Shown: positions 42,785 to 53,200, counted from the stretch's first letter. The stretch is DNA of 64,000 nt from Desulfobulbaceae bacterium (GCA_024636345.1 JAGXHG010000031.1:120806-184805); one strand, 5' to 3'. The notes: a model not told the origin generated them from the sequence alone. A program made the numbers and translations.

Positions 42785-44770
42785 ATGGCTGAAATCTTTT
42801 TTGCTGCAGTTATTCTGATATTCTGTTCCGGGCTGCCAGCCCTGGCGCGTGGACACTACGCCAGGCCGGGTGAAATACTCTCGGTCATCCTGTTGTTACT
42901 GGGAGTCTCTCTGGCCCTTTTCTCTTCTCTGGCCGGGGGCTGGCAGACGCCATCCCCCATGCTGACCATGGCTTGGGCACATCCAGGCGGCCCGTTTATC
43001 CTGGAACTGGACGGGCTTGCCTCTCTCTTCCAGCTGCCGGCCCTGGTCGTTCTGGGCATGGGAGGTATTTACGGTCTTGGTTACCTGCCCCAGGCTAAAG
43101 TAGGCGCGCTAGCAGGAAGACTGCGTGTTTTCTATGGCATATTGGGAGCCACCATTGTCTTCCTGCCCACCTGCCGCAATGGAATCGTCTTTCTGATGGC
43201 CTGGGAAATCATGGCCCTCAGCTGTTTTTTCCTCCTCCTTACTGAACAAAAGGAGAAGGAAACCCGCCGGGCCGCGTATGTCTATCTCGTGGCCACCCAT
43301 ATCGGGACCCTGGCTCTTTTTGGCATGTTCCTCCTGCTGGCGGGCAGCAGCGGTGGAAGCCTCAATTTTCCTCAGGCCGGAACCTTACAGGGCGCAACGC
43401 TTGAGGCCGGCGCGATCTTTTTGCTTGCCCTGTTTGGTTTTGGAATGAAGGCGGGGGTGATGCCTTTCCACTTCTGGTTACCAGCCGCTCATGCCCAAGC
43501 TCCCAGTCATGTCTCCGCCCTAATGAGCGGAGTCATGATCAAAATGGGGATTTACGGCATAGTACGCATTACCAGCTTTTATATCAGCGCGCCTGCCTGG
43601 TGGGGATGGACGATCCTGGTGCTGGGAGTCATTTCAGCCATCATGGGTGTGGCCTTTGCCCTGGCCCAGCACGATATCAAGCGCTTGCTTGCCTATCATA
43701 GCGTGGAGAATATCGGCATCATCCTTATCGGCCTCGGTTGTGCCCTGCTGGGGCAGAGCTACCATTACCCGTCTCTGGTTGCCTTGGGTCTGGCTGGGGC
43801 CCTGCTCCATGTGGTCAACCATGGCCTGTTCAAGTCCCTGCTCTTTCTCGGGGCTGGGTCTGTGATTCATGCCACCGGAACGAGAACCATCGACCATTAC
43901 GGCGGACTGCTTAAGACTATGCCGCGCACTGCCTTTTTCTTTCTGGGCGGGGCAGTGGCCATCTGCGGGCTGCCACCGTTCAACGGTTTTGTCAGTGAAT
44001 GGCTTATCTATCTCGGCCTGCTCCACAGTCAAACGGAGGGCGCAACGTTTCCGTTTTCTCTGATTGTGCTGGCTGTCCCCGCCCTGGCCATGACAGGAGC
44101 TTTGGCCCTTGCCTGTTTTGTTAAAGTCTTCGGCATCACTTTCCTGGGAACAGCACGCAAGGAGTTCCCGGTTGCGCCCCATGAAGCACCTGGCACTATG
44201 CTTCTGCCCATGGGAGTGCTTTTTCTCGGCTGTCTGACCATAGGTCTGATGCCATGGACCATTATTCCTCTGTTGCAACGGGGAATTAGTTCCTGGCTGG
44301 GAGTGGCCTCCGTTAGCACACCTTTGGTCTCTACCTTGGCACCGGCAACATGGATCAGCCTTGGTGCCGCTTTGTTAATAGGGCTTAGTGTGGCTGTCTG
44401 GCGCTGGCAAAAATCCTTTACTGAGGAAAGCTATCAACAACGTCCCACTACCTGGGGTTGTGGATATTTTAAGGGAACGGCCCGGATGCAATACACAGCG
44501 GTATCCTTTGCTGAACAGCTTGTCAACCTCTTCAGGTGGGGATTAAGAAGTGATGTTTCCGATGGACGAGCCATTGGTCTTTTTCCATCCGTGGCTCATT
44601 TTGCTGTCCATACCCCTGACGTTTTCCTTGATCGTCTGATTTATCCCACCTGTCATGGCTTGGTCAGGGCGGCCTTTGTTGTCCGCTCCTTTTTTCACCA
44701 GGGCTGGCTTAATGTTTATTTGCTTTATTCAGCTATTACCCTCTGCGTGTTGCTGATATGGATCATTTGA
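42785..44770 (+). CDS. hyfB: HyfB-like antiporter-type membrane subunit, Ehr module B
   Basis: 661-aa NuoL/HyfB-family proton channel subunit, about 15-16 helices: LMAWEIMALSCFFLL, KAGVMPFHFWLPAAHAQAPS, YHSVENIGIILIGLG and VNHGLFKSLLFLGAG. The HyfB-type C-terminal part includes TTWGCGYFKGTARMQYT. It is last in module B, whereas its paralogue is first in module A, so the two hyfB-like genes lie at the outer ends of the whole locus. A perfect 11-bp hairpin follows the gene. Confidence 0.9.
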   Translation: MAEIFFAAVILIFCSGLPALARGHYARPGEILSVILLLLGVSLALFSSLAGGWQTPSPMLTMAWAHPGGPFILELDGLASLFQLPALVVLGMGGIYGLGYLPQAKVGALAGRLRVFYGILGATIVFLPTCRNGIVFLMAWEIMALSCFFLLLTEQKEKETRRAAYVYLVATHIGTLALFGMFLLLAGSSGGSLNFPQAGTLQGATLEAGAIFLLALFGFGMKAGVMPFHFWLPAAHAQAPSHVSALMSGVMIKMGIYGIVRITSFYISAPAWWGWTILVLGVISAIMGVAFALAQHDIKRLLAYHSVENIGIILIGLGCALLGQSYHYPSLVALGLAGALLHVVNHGLFKSLLFLGAGSVIHATGTRTIDHYGGLLKTMPRTAFFFLGGAVAICGLPPFNGFVSEWLIYLGLLHSQTEGATFPFSLIVLAVPALAMTGALALACFVKVFGITFLGTARKEFPVAPHEAPGTMLLPMGVLFLGCLTIGLMPWTIIPLLQRGISSWLGVASVSTPLVSTLAPATWISLGAALLIGLSVAVWRWQKSFTEESYQQRPTTWGCGYFKGTARMQYTAVSFAEQLVNLFRWGLRSDVSDGRAIGLFPSVAHFAVHTPDVFLDRLIYPTCHGLVRAAFVVRSFFHQGWLNVYLLYSAITLCVLLIWII

Positions 44771-44775
44771 AAACT

Positions 44776-44806
44776 GGCTGATTAAGTATCATCTGCTTAA
44801 TCAGCC
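44776..44806 (+). terminator. Hairpin at the end of Ehr module B
   Basis: GGCTGATTAAG (44776-44786) and CTTAATCAGCC (44796-44806) are exact complements with a 9-base loop, five bases after the stop. The T-run is poor, but the position fits a terminator. Confidence 0.55.
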
Positions 44807-44868
44807 TCAAAATTACAATAACCATCAAAAGATGGTCATTACTTCTAACACTCTCGGGAAAAGTATAA

Positions 44869-45150
44869 ATGTTTAAAACCAATGAATATTTTGACGGCAA
44901 GGTGAAATCCATCGCCTTTACCAGTTCCGAAGGACCCGCCACCGTGGGAGTCATGGCACCTGGAGAATATGAGTTCGGCACGAGCTCTGTGGAGATTATG
45001 TCCGTGATTTCCGGGGCCATGGAAGTCAAACTGCCAGGAAGCGAAAAATGGCAGACCATACAGGCAAACGAAAATTTTGAAGTGGCCGCCAACGTAAAAT
45101 TTGGGGTGCGCATACAGGCTGACACTTCTTATCTCTGTCTCTACAAATAG
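44869..45150 (+). CDS. ppnP: Pyrimidine/purine nucleoside phosphorylase PpnP
   Basis: Small cupin-fold enzyme of the PpnP (YaiE, DUF1255) family, 93 aa, the normal length. The family catalyses phosphorolysis of several purine and pyrimidine nucleosides. Landmarks are [39 protein letters not shown] and the closing YLCLYK. Upstream is a short hairpin (ACCATC-AAAA-GATGGT near 44820). A nested terminator follows the gene, so it is probably a single-gene unit unrelated to the Ehr locus. Confidence 0.93.
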   Translation: MFKTNEYFDGKVKSIAFTSSEGPATVGVMAPGEYEFGTSSVEIMSVISGAMEVKLPGSEKWQTIQANENFEVAANVKFGVRIQADTSYLCLYK

Positions 45151-45189
45151 CCACCAAGACCGTCATTCCGCTCTATCACAACTAGCACT

Positions 45190-45236
45190 CACCCTGAACA
45201 AAGTGCTCTTTTCAGCACCGCTCGTCAGGGTGTTTT
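45190..45236 (+). terminator. Terminator after ppnP
   Basis: Outer arms CACCCTGA (45190-45197) and TCAGGGTG (45225-45232) enclose an inner GTGCT/AGCAC stem and are followed by TTTT. Confidence 0.7.
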
Positions 45237-45635
45237 CCCTCCCCCTTGTTTTTACCTCAAATATATTGTATTTTGTCTGCAGGAAAATTTTCACCAAGAG
45301 GATTTAACAGCATTTTACCCTCCTCTTTCATTCGAGGGACCTGCAAAAGTCCTTCATGGTCATTCCAAACAAAGTAAGAAAGTTTTTACTGTGTTGATTC
45401 CTGTACGACTTTTTCCATCGAAGCCTTTTAGATAAAAGCATAGACTTCGAATTTTCATTCCGGGTCGACATGACAAAACTCTGATTCTAAAGACGGTTAC
45501 AAGAGGCTCTCTTTAAATGAGTACTCACTAAACGACTGATAGTTTCACATAACGATATCTTTATATTTCCCTATACAAACACCTGCAGTCCACCTGCATT
45601 TCTAAGTTTATCATTTTTCTTAACAAGGATTCACC
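45237..45635. other. Long leader/intergenic region upstream of deaD
   Basis: About 400 bases without a gene. Positions 45357-45480 resemble the TGGTCATTCC-type repeat seen at 38858. The rest may be a long untranslated leader; such leaders are common for cold-induced DEAD-box helicase genes, which is inference. AAGGA lies just before the deaD ATG. Confidence 0.5.
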
Positions 45636-47564
45636 ATGTCTTTTGACGATCAGCCCCAAACCACATTTTCTGACTTCGCATTCAGCCCAGCCATCCTCAA
45701 GGCCATTGATGACTTGGGCTATGAATCTCCCACTCCAATTCAGTCTACCATCATTCCTCATGTTCTGGCAGGAACGGATGTAGTTGGTCAGGCCCAGACC
45801 GGTACCGGCAAGACAGCGGCCTTTGCCTTGCCGCTTCTTTCACGCCTTGACCTGAATAAAAGAAAGCCGCAGGTCCTGGTACTGGCACCCACCCGGGAGC
45901 TGGCCATCCAGGTTGCCGAGGCATTTCATAGTTACGCCACCCATATGAAAGGGTTTCAAGTGGTTCCCATCTATGGCGGCCAGGATTACAAGATCCAGCT
46001 CCGGCAGCTGGAGCGCGGCGTTCACGTTGTGGTCGGCACTCCGGGCCGGGTCATGGATCATATCCGACGCAAGACCCTGATCCTGGATGAACTTGACTGC
46101 CTGGTACTCGATGAAGCTGACGAGATGCTGCGCATGGGTTTCATAGATGATGTTGAATGGATTCTGGAGCAAACTCCGGAGAGCCGGCAGATTGCTCTCT
46201 TCTCGGCTACCATGCCCGTCAGTATCCGCCGCATCGCCCAGAAATACCTCAATAATCCTCAAGAGATTACCATCAAGGGAAAAACCAGCACCGCCCAGAA
46301 TATCCGTCAACGCTTTCTCGTCACCAGCGGTTTTCATAAGCTTGACTCCCTTACCAGGGTTCTGGAGGCAGAATCCTTTGAAGGAATGCTGATCTTTGTC
46401 CGTACCAAGAATCAGACTGTGGAACTGGCCGAGAAGCTGGCGGCCCGAGGTTACTCCGTGGCCCCGCTCAACGGCGACATACCACAGAATCAGCGACAAC
46501 GAACCGTGGAACAGCTCAAAAGCGGCAAGCTGGATATCCTGGTGGCGACCGATGTGGCGGCCAGGGGACTGGACGTAGAGCGCATCAGCCATGTACTCAA
46601 TTTTGACATCCCCTATGACACCGAATCGTACATCCACCGCATTGGCCGGACCGGCAGGGCTGGACGCAGCGGTGAGGCCATTCTCTTTGTCACCACCAGG
46701 GAACGACAGATGGTGGGTACCATTGAGCGGGCCACCCGACAGAAGATTGAATTGATGAAACTCCCCTCCACCGAGGTCATCAATGATAAACGAATCATGG
46801 AATTCAAGCAGCGGATCACCGATGCCCTTACCGCCGACAATCTTGATTTTTTTCAGAGACTGATCGAGGAATATCTGGGAGAACATGACGTCCCAGCCGA
46901 TATGGTGGCCGCAGCCCTGGCCAGTTTGTCACAGGGTGACACGCCTTTGTTGCTGAAGGACCTACCGACTCCCAAGCCAGAACGTTCCGTTCCTTTTGAT
47001 CGCTCAGCCAGAGGAGGCCGAAGGTTTGAAAAATCAGACCGGCCATCTTTCAGAGAGAGAAAAGAAGAACCAAGAGAGTTTAGAGAGGCCAGGGAATTTA
47101 AAGAATACCGTGATCCTAAAAAGTTCAGGGAGCAACGGGAAGCAAGGGAACCGAGACCTTCCACCGTACCTGATCATGGCATGGAACGCTTTCGCATTGA
47201 GGTGGGTCTCAACCAGGGAGTCAAACCGGGGAACATTGTCGGGGCCATTGCCAATGAAGCCGATCTCAGCAGTAAGCACATCGGCAGAATCTCGATCTTT
47301 GAGGATCACAGCACTGTGGATCTGCCGGCCGGGTTACCCCAGGATACCCTGACCCTCCTCAAAAAAGTCAAGGTAGCAGATAAACAGCTCAGGATCAGCC
47401 GGCTGGATGAATCAAAGGCCCAAGCCCACAATCCACCAGCACAAGTGGTGCGAAAGACCGAGGAGAAGACCGAGAGAAGAGAAACGGCCATAGGACGCGC
47501 CAGAAGACGGGGTCAGATGAGCGCCCCATCTGTCGCCGCCAGGAAAAAAAGGGTTAAAGAGTAA
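45636..47564 (+). CDS. deaD: DEAD-box RNA helicase DeaD/CsdA
   Basis: ATP-dependent RNA helicase (642 aa) active in ribosome assembly and mRNA turnover, usually at low temperature. The helicase core shows the Q motif (FSDFAFSPAILKAIDDLGY), Walker A AQTGTGKTA, PTRELA, DEAD, SAT and HRIGRTGRAGR. A low-complexity Arg/Glu-rich linker (about 470-525) precedes a DbpA-type RNA-binding domain (about 530-605; FRIEVGLNQGVKPGNIVGAI). The tail is basic. It has a long upstream region and a hairpin immediately downstream. Confidence 0.96.
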   Translation: MSFDDQPQTTFSDFAFSPAILKAIDDLGYESPTPIQSTIIPHVLAGTDVVGQAQTGTGKTAAFALPLLSRLDLNKRKPQVLVLAPTRELAIQVAEAFHSYATHMKGFQVVPIYGGQDYKIQLRQLERGVHVVVGTPGRVMDHIRRKTLILDELDCLVLDEADEMLRMGFIDDVEWILEQTPESRQIALFSATMPVSIRRIAQKYLNNPQEITIKGKTSTAQNIRQRFLVTSGFHKLDSLTRVLEAESFEGMLIFVRTKNQTVELAEKLAARGYSVAPLNGDIPQNQRQRTVEQLKSGKLDILVATDVAARGLDVERISHVLNFDIPYDTESYIHRIGRTGRAGRSGEAILFVTTRERQMVGTIERATRQKIELMKLPSTEVINDKRIMEFKQRITDALTADNLDFFQRLIEEYLGEHDVPADMVAAALASLSQGDTPLLLKDLPTPKPERSVPFDRSARGGRRFEKSDRPSFRERKEEPREFREAREFKEYRDPKKFREQREAREPRPSTVPDHGMERFRIEVGLNQGVKPGNIVGAIANEADLSSKHIGRISIFEDHSTVDLPAGLPQDTLTLLKKVKVADKQLRISRLDESKAQAHNPPAQVVRKTEEKTERRETAIGRARRRGQMSAPSVAARKKRVKE

Positions 47565-47571
47565 AGGGTAC

Positions 47572-47598
47572 CTTGAAAAATCAGGATTTTTGTTCAAG
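47572..47598 (+). terminator. Hairpin after deaD
   Basis: CTTGAAAAATC and GATTTTTGTTCAAG pair around a two-base loop, with T-rich sequence in the right arm, six bases after the stop codon. Confidence 0.5.
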
Positions 47599-47737
47599 AT
47601 CAAGGCGTGAAAAAAAATTTATCGCAAACTTATAATAAATATTCCGAGGATAATTTTTTTTTGAACAACACAGAGATTGGTCAAAAAGACAATTTTTCCA
47701 AGTACCCTAAAAGCGACCAATCAGAGAGCCAAGCATC

Positions 47738-48217
47738 GTGGAAGTAATTATCATCGTGGCAATGGCTGCCAACCGGGTAATCGGCAGGGGAAACACCATC
47801 CCCTGGCACATTCCCGAGGAATTGCAATGGTTCAAGGGCACAACCATGGGCCATACCCTGATCATGGGCCGCAAAACCTATGAGTCCATTGGTCGTCCCC
47901 TGCCCGGTCGCAGCACCATTATCCTCAGCCGCGATAAAGACTGTTGTTTCCCGGGATGCACCACGGTCCAGAGCCTGAACCAAGCCCTGAACCTGTGCGC
48001 GGGGCACGAAAAGGTCTTCATTGCCGGGGGAGCACAGATATACACCCTGGCCCTTCCCCTAACAGACACCATTATCCTCAGCGTCCTCGATCAAGAGGTT
48101 GAGGGGGACACCTTTTTTCCCCCTGTGCCAGAAGAGGAATTTACCGAGACAACACGAACAGCGGTGCCAGGCCCAACCCCCTATACCCGCATCACTTACC
48201 ACCGTAAAAGGAAATAG
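47738..48217 (+). CDS. folA: Dihydrofolate reductase
   Basis: Reduces dihydrofolate to tetrahydrofolate with NADPH in the cytoplasm. The protein has 159 aa, the normal size. Signatures seen are IVAMAANRVIGRGNTIPWHIPE (substrate site with catalytic acidic residue after PWH), MGRKTYESIGRPLPGR, IILSRD, VFIAGGAQIY and TRITYHR. It starts at a GTG with a poor ribosome site. It lies between deaD and the convergent DsrE-like gene. Unlike many genomes, thyA is not adjacent. Confidence 0.95.
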   Translation: MEVIIIVAMAANRVIGRGNTIPWHIPEELQWFKGTTMGHTLIMGRKTYESIGRPLPGRSTIILSRDKDCCFPGCTTVQSLNQALNLCAGHEKVFIAGGAQIYTLALPLTDTIILSVLDQEVEGDTFFPPVPEEEFTETTRTAVPGPTPYTRITYHRKRK

Positions 48218-48247
48218 ATCAGAATTTGAGACTACCGCAAAGAGTCG

Positions 48248-48598
48248 TCACGGTTTGATATAGGCAAAGCCCTGATTCTGCAGATCAATGAGTACCACAA
48301 TCCCCGCGGGAACGACCTGAGGTTCCGCAATCAGACTGTCACGACTGACCTCAAAACGTTTCAAGGCATTCTCGCAGACCTGAAAACGGACCCCCTGGGC
48401 CGAAAGTTCTTGAATCCTCTCCAGAAATGAAACCGCAGCCTCTCTGGTTACCAGACTGACAGCCGGACCATTCAACAGCACAATCAACTCATGCTCCTGA
48501 CCGGGAATGGCATTCAGGAGATTGATGACATTATTGAGGGCCAGATTAAAGACCTGCTCATCATTCTGATCAACATGAAAAACCGCCTTATATTGCAT
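48248..48598 (-). CDS. DsrE/DsrF-like family protein
   Basis: 116-aa single-domain protein of the DsrE-like fold (starts MQYKAVFHVDQND, then HELIVLLNGPAVSLVT and GVRFQVCENAL). Members include sulfur-relay proteins; one Cys (CENAL, about residue 80) is at the usual active position of many family members. No dsr or tus genes are nearby, so the partner is unknown. GAGGGGG lies five bases before the ATG. It ends close to the convergent folA gene. Confidence 0.8.
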   Translation of the reverse strand: MQYKAVFHVDQNDEQVFNLALNNVINLLNAIPGQEHELIVLLNGPAVSLVTREAAVSFLERIQELSAQGVRFQVCENALKRFEVSRDSLIAEPQVVPAGIVVLIDLQNQGFAYIKP

Positions 48599-48675
48599 GA
48601 CAACCCCCTCGTTGTTTTAAATTTAAGAAAATCACAGCTCCACAAAACTCACCATATCTTCCAGAAAAAGAAGAA

Positions 48676-49206
48676 CTATCCTTCTGCCTCAATTTTCTTT
48701 TTCAGTTGGCGTACGTATTTTGGAGCAGTAGGATGTCCTTTCAATGCTGCCAGTTCCCACCAGTAAAGTGCCTGATGGTAATCCTTTCTGACTCCCAACC
48801 CTTTCGCATACAAAAGACCGATATTAATATGGGCATCAGTATATCCTTGTTGCGCAGCAATCTTGAAACATTGCAACGCAGTTTTATAATTCTGGATGCC
48901 ACCCTTGCCCGAAGCATACAAACGTCCCATGACAAAATTGGCATGGGCGACAATTTTGGCATCTGCCCCCTCATTATCAATTACTTTCCCGTACCAATAT
49001 TTGGCTTTCTCAAAGTCTTGCGTCACTCCTTTCCCTGAAAGATACAAATGTCCAAGATAGCATTGCGCATCACAATCACCATGTTCAGCCCTGTGAAGAA
49101 GGCTCTCGGGACTTCCGGCAACTGCGGCAACGCCCTGAGACGAAACGGTGCAAATGACAAAAAGAAAAACAGAAACTGAGATCAGATACAATCTTAATAA
49201 ACGCAT
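48676..49206 (-). CDS. Secreted Sel1-repeat protein
   Basis: 176 aa with an N-terminal signal peptide (hydrophobic 5-22, cleavage near VAAVA) and about three to four Sel1-like helical repeats (AQCYLGHLYLSGKGVTQDFE, VMGRLYASGKGGIQNYK, INIGLLYAKGLGVRKDYHQ). Sel1 repeats mediate protein-protein contacts. It probably sits in the periplasm or outer membrane as a scaffold. GGAGG lies five bases before the ATG. Confidence 0.85.
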   Translation of the reverse strand: MRLLRLYLISVSVFLFVICTVSSQGVAAVAGSPESLLHRAEHGDCDAQCYLGHLYLSGKGVTQDFEKAKYWYGKVIDNEGADAKIVAHANFVMGRLYASGKGGIQNYKTALQCFKIAAQQGYTDAHINIGLLYAKGLGVRKDYHQALYWWELAALKGHPTAPKYVRQLKKKIEAEG

Positions 49207-49310
49207 ACTTTCCTCCCCAACTCGAGTTCATCACAATACAATGCTGAACAATACTCAAGTTTTCAAAAATTAAAATATGTTCTACAAAAATTCATACAAA
49301 CAGCAAGCCA

Positions 49311-50192
49311 TCACGGCTTCCCCAGAAGTTCCGACACCTCTGCCAGGAAGCCATCAACCATCTGCTCGCCGGAAAGTTCCGGAATCTCTTTCACCCTCAG
49401 GCCATCAGCCGACTGTAACATCCTCTGCCGCCAGCGTTGTTGCGACTCAAACTTTGCCTGCCAGAAAGGATGAGTACAACACAGCTCAGCCGCTAGCAAT
49501 TTATTCAAGATAAAACCATTCACCTGAATGCCAAAGGCGGTTAGCGATGCTGCAATGTTGAGCGCCTGCTCTACCGGCAAACGCTCGGGGTTGGCAACCA
49601 CCCAGGCTGTTGTTTCCGTTTGCAGCATGTCTATAATCTGCGCTGTCAACTGCCGCCAACTATTAATCAAAGAAAGCGGATCAGCCCCAGTGAAAACACC
49701 TTGGACCTTCAAATAAACCTTCTGGGCCTGAGTCAGATGGGTGTAAAAAAGCTGCTGAATAAAGAGCAGGTTAAGAGTAGTTACCGTCGGGGCCGTATCC
49801 CAGACAATCGTCTGGTAAATATTACTTTGCGCTTTTGTCAGGAGGTAGTCGAGCATAAACTCTTCCTCAACCCCTGGAGCACCTTCAAGATAGTCGATAA
49901 TTTCTCGTCCAACCGGCAAAAAAGATGATAACACCGTATAAATCTCATCTGCAAATTTTTCTCGCCATAAATCAAGAACCAGTTGCCGAGACAACTCAAC
50001 GACATCAAGATTGTTCATAACCTCAGTCACCCGCTGGTCTAACGGCTGGGAAAAGATCGCCGAGAGAGAACCGGAAGGGTCTGTCGAGATCAGCAGCGTT
50101 TTACCGGATTGGGCATATTTTAAGGCAGTGGCAACGGCCATCGTCGTCTTCCCGACGCCGCCTTTTCCGGTAAACATCTCGATTCTGGTCAT
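49311..50192 (-). CDS. ArsA/GET3-type anion-transporting ATPase family protein
   Basis: 293-aa ATPase with deviant Walker A FTGKGGVGKTT at the N-terminus, switch I STDPSGSLSAIF, switch II WDTAPTVTTL and A-loop-like NPERLPVEQA. It is a single ATPase unit, unlike the tandem ArsA of arsenite pumps, and no ars genes are adjacent. A role in protein or metal handling is equally possible. It starts 51 bases after purL ends on the same strand and may be read from the purL transcript. Confidence 0.82.
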   Translation of the reverse strand: MTRIEMFTGKGGVGKTTMAVATALKYAQSGKTLLISTDPSGSLSAIFSQPLDQRVTEVMNNLDVVELSRQLVLDLWREKFADEIYTVLSSFLPVGREIIDYLEGAPGVEEEFMLDYLLTKAQSNIYQTIVWDTAPTVTTLNLLFIQQLFYTHLTQAQKVYLKVQGVFTGADPLSLINSWRQLTAQIIDMLQTETTAWVVANPERLPVEQALNIAASLTAFGIQVNGFILNKLLAAELCCTHPFWQAKFESQQRWRQRMLQSADGLRVKEIPELSGEQMVDGFLAEVSELLGKP

Positions 50193-50243
50193 ACTTGCAA
50201 CCCAATTATCAATCGTCGCGCCATCATTGCAGGACTGTCGATT

Positions 50244-53200
50244 TCATTCCCCCACGCACCACGTATAGGCATTCTGGAACATCTTCAGCCAGGGGGAGGC
50301 CTGTATATCTTTCATTGCCTCCGGCAGATAATGGAGCTGCCAAGGCAGGAAGGCCCGCTCAGGATGAGGCATCAGGGCCAGATGACGGCCATCCGGCGAA
50401 CAGAGAGCGGCGAGCCCATCCGGTGAACCGTTGGGATTAAAAGGATAGGCCTCTGTGGCCTGACCCTTGTCATCCACGTAGACCATGGGGGTCATGTTAC
50501 CTGCCTCCACCTGCTGCCGTACGGCGGGGTCAGGAAAATGAAGCCTGCCCTCGCCATGATCCAGGTGGATGCCGAAGACCAGATCCTCCATCCCCTTGAA
50601 CATAATGGATTTTGATGGTTGGACCTTGACCGTCACCCAGCGCGACTCAAAGCGGCCTGAGGTATTGTGGGCAAATCGAGGCTGGCTTTCAGGCGCTATT
50701 CCCTGCCACGGCACCCAACCCAGGAGACCAAAAAGCTGACAACCGTTGCAGATTCCCAGGGTAAAGGTATCAGGCCGGTTATAAAATTCATTGAACATGG
50801 CCTTGAGCTGCTCATTAAAGAGGATGGTGGTAGCCCAGCCCTTGGCCGACTCAGGGACATCGGCATAGGAAAATCCGCCCACCGCCGCCAAGCCTCGAAA
50901 ACCATCGAGGGTGATCCGGCCGGCCAGCAGATCGTTCATACAAATATCCCAGGGTTCAAATCCAGCGGCGTAGAAAGCGGCTGTCATCTCCCGGTCTGAA
51001 TTGGAACCCTCATCACGGAGAATGGCCACCTTAGGTTTCTCTTTTGCCTCCAGGATGTGGGCCGGGGTGAGTTCCGGCGTAAAGCTCAAATGATAGGCAG
51101 GCCCTTTACGATCAGCAATATTCTCTTTCTCCTCTTCGGCACAAATAGGATTCATCTGTAGCCGTTCGAGCTGATAACTGGTCTCCTCCCACCACTGGCG
51201 CAAGGTCTGCATCTTTTCATCGAGAACCAATTCACCATTACAGCGGACCCGGATCTGTTTAGCAGCAGCACTCCGGCCGATGACACTATAGGGGATATCG
51301 CTTGCAATCAGCAGGGCCGCAATCACATCGAGATCATCCTGCCCGCACTCGACGACCAGCCCCAGTTCTTCGGAAAAGAGGGAGGCCAAGGGTGAATCGC
51401 TACTGGCAAGATCAATATCCAGGCCACAGTTGCCACTGAAAGCCATCTCCAACAGGGTGGTGATCAGACCGCCGTCACTGCGATCATGGCCGGAGAGGAT
51501 CAGGCCACGGCGGATAAGCTCCTGCACCGCCTGAAAGGCCTGTTTGAACTGGATTGGGTCCTCCATATCCGGACTCTCGTTGCCAATCTGCCCCTGCACC
51601 TGGGCCAGGGCTGTGCCGCCCAGCCTGTTTTTACCCTTCCCCAGATCAATCAAGACCAGAACACTGTCCGACTCCTTGATATCCGGGGTCATCACCTGCC
51701 GGATGTCCGGCACCGCTGCATAAACCGAAATGACCAGTTGACGGGGTGACTTCACCGTCTCTCCAGCCACCATAGTGGCCATGGAAAGACTGTCCTTACC
51801 GCCATCAACAGCGATTCCAATGGCAATCATGGCATCACGCATAGCCCTGGCTGCGTCATAAATAGCCGCGCCCTCACCGGGCAGCTTGGGGGCCCACATC
51901 CAGTTGGCCGAGCACTTGACCTGCTCCAGATCCTCAATCCCGGCCCAGACCAGATTGGTCAGGGCCTCACCAACTGCCATCCGCGCGCCGGCCGCCGGAT
52001 TAACCAGCATCTTGATCGGCTGCTCGCCGATGGCGGTTGCGATCCCGGTCAGCCCAAAATGACTCTGGGCAACCACTGCCACATCGCTGACCGTGAGTTG
52101 GAGCGGGCCGCAACACTGCTGCCGAACGATGAGACCGGAGACCGCACGATCCACCTTATTGGTGAGAAAACGCTTGGAACCAACAGAAAGCAACCGCAAC
52201 ACGTCATGCAGGGCCTGCGCCACGCTCAGATCTTGAGGCAAAGCCAAGGCTTGCAGGCCAGGATCACGTCGCTGGTCTGTAAAAGTCTTCTGCGGGATAT
52301 TGCCGAGCAGGACATCAAGCTCGATATCTACCGGAGTGGAATCATCGACCGCATCATGGAGGACAAAACGCAGGTCACCAGTGACCTCACCCAGCACCTC
52401 ACAGCCCACCTTTTCCCGCGCACAGATGGCCTGAAACTGCTCAATATTCTCGGGACGGATCAGGAAGCCGTTACGCTCCTGGTATTCGGCCACATAGATT
52501 TCCAGCACAGACATGGTGGGATCACCGACACGGATATTGCGGATTTCCACCCGGCCTCCTGATTTTTCCACCACCTCCTTGAGCACATTGGCCGGCCCGC
52601 CGGCACCTTGATCATGGATCACATCGATCAGGGTTTTGTCACCCATCTCATTGCAGGCGCGGATAACCCGGTTCATCTTCTGTTCCATCTCGGCATCGCC
52701 ACGCTGTACGGCGTTGAAATCAAGCTCTGAGGCATTCTCTCCCTGGAGCATGCTGGAAGCAGCACCACCGCCAAAGCCGACACGGTAGGCCGGCCCGCCC
52801 ACCTGGACAATAATCATGCCCTTCTGCTCTTTTTCCTTTTTGGTATGGCGGTCATCAATCTGGCCCACGCCGGCGGTGAACATGATCGGTTTCAAATACC
52901 CCCAACGCTCACCATCTGCAAGGCGCAGGTCAAAGGAGCGGGTAAAGCCCTGGATCAGAGGCTCGCCAAACTTATTGCCGTAGTCCGAGGCGCCGTTGCT
53001 GGCATCAATCTCAATCTGCAGGGCCGAGGCCAGATTATCCGGACAGGGATAATGATTTTCCCAGCCCAGGGCATAACCTGGGATATGAAGATTGCCCACA
53101 CAATAACCGGCAGTGCCGGCAATGACAAAGCCACCCTTGCCCGTCCCCTGGACGTCACGAATCCTGCCGCCGGTCCCGGTCTCGGCACCTGGGAAGGGGG

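Noticed and set aside
26920..44770. Respiratory complex I (nuo) operon
   Set aside because: Subunit set and sequences are HyfB/C/E/F/G/I type; there is no NuoE, NuoF or NuoG, no NuoA or NuoJ, and NuoC and NuoD are fused as in hydrogenase 4.
49311..50192. Arsenite pump ATPase ArsA in a resistance operon
   Set aside because: It has only one ATPase unit, lacks the spaced metal-binding Cys triad, and no arsR, arsB, arsC or arsD is adjacent.
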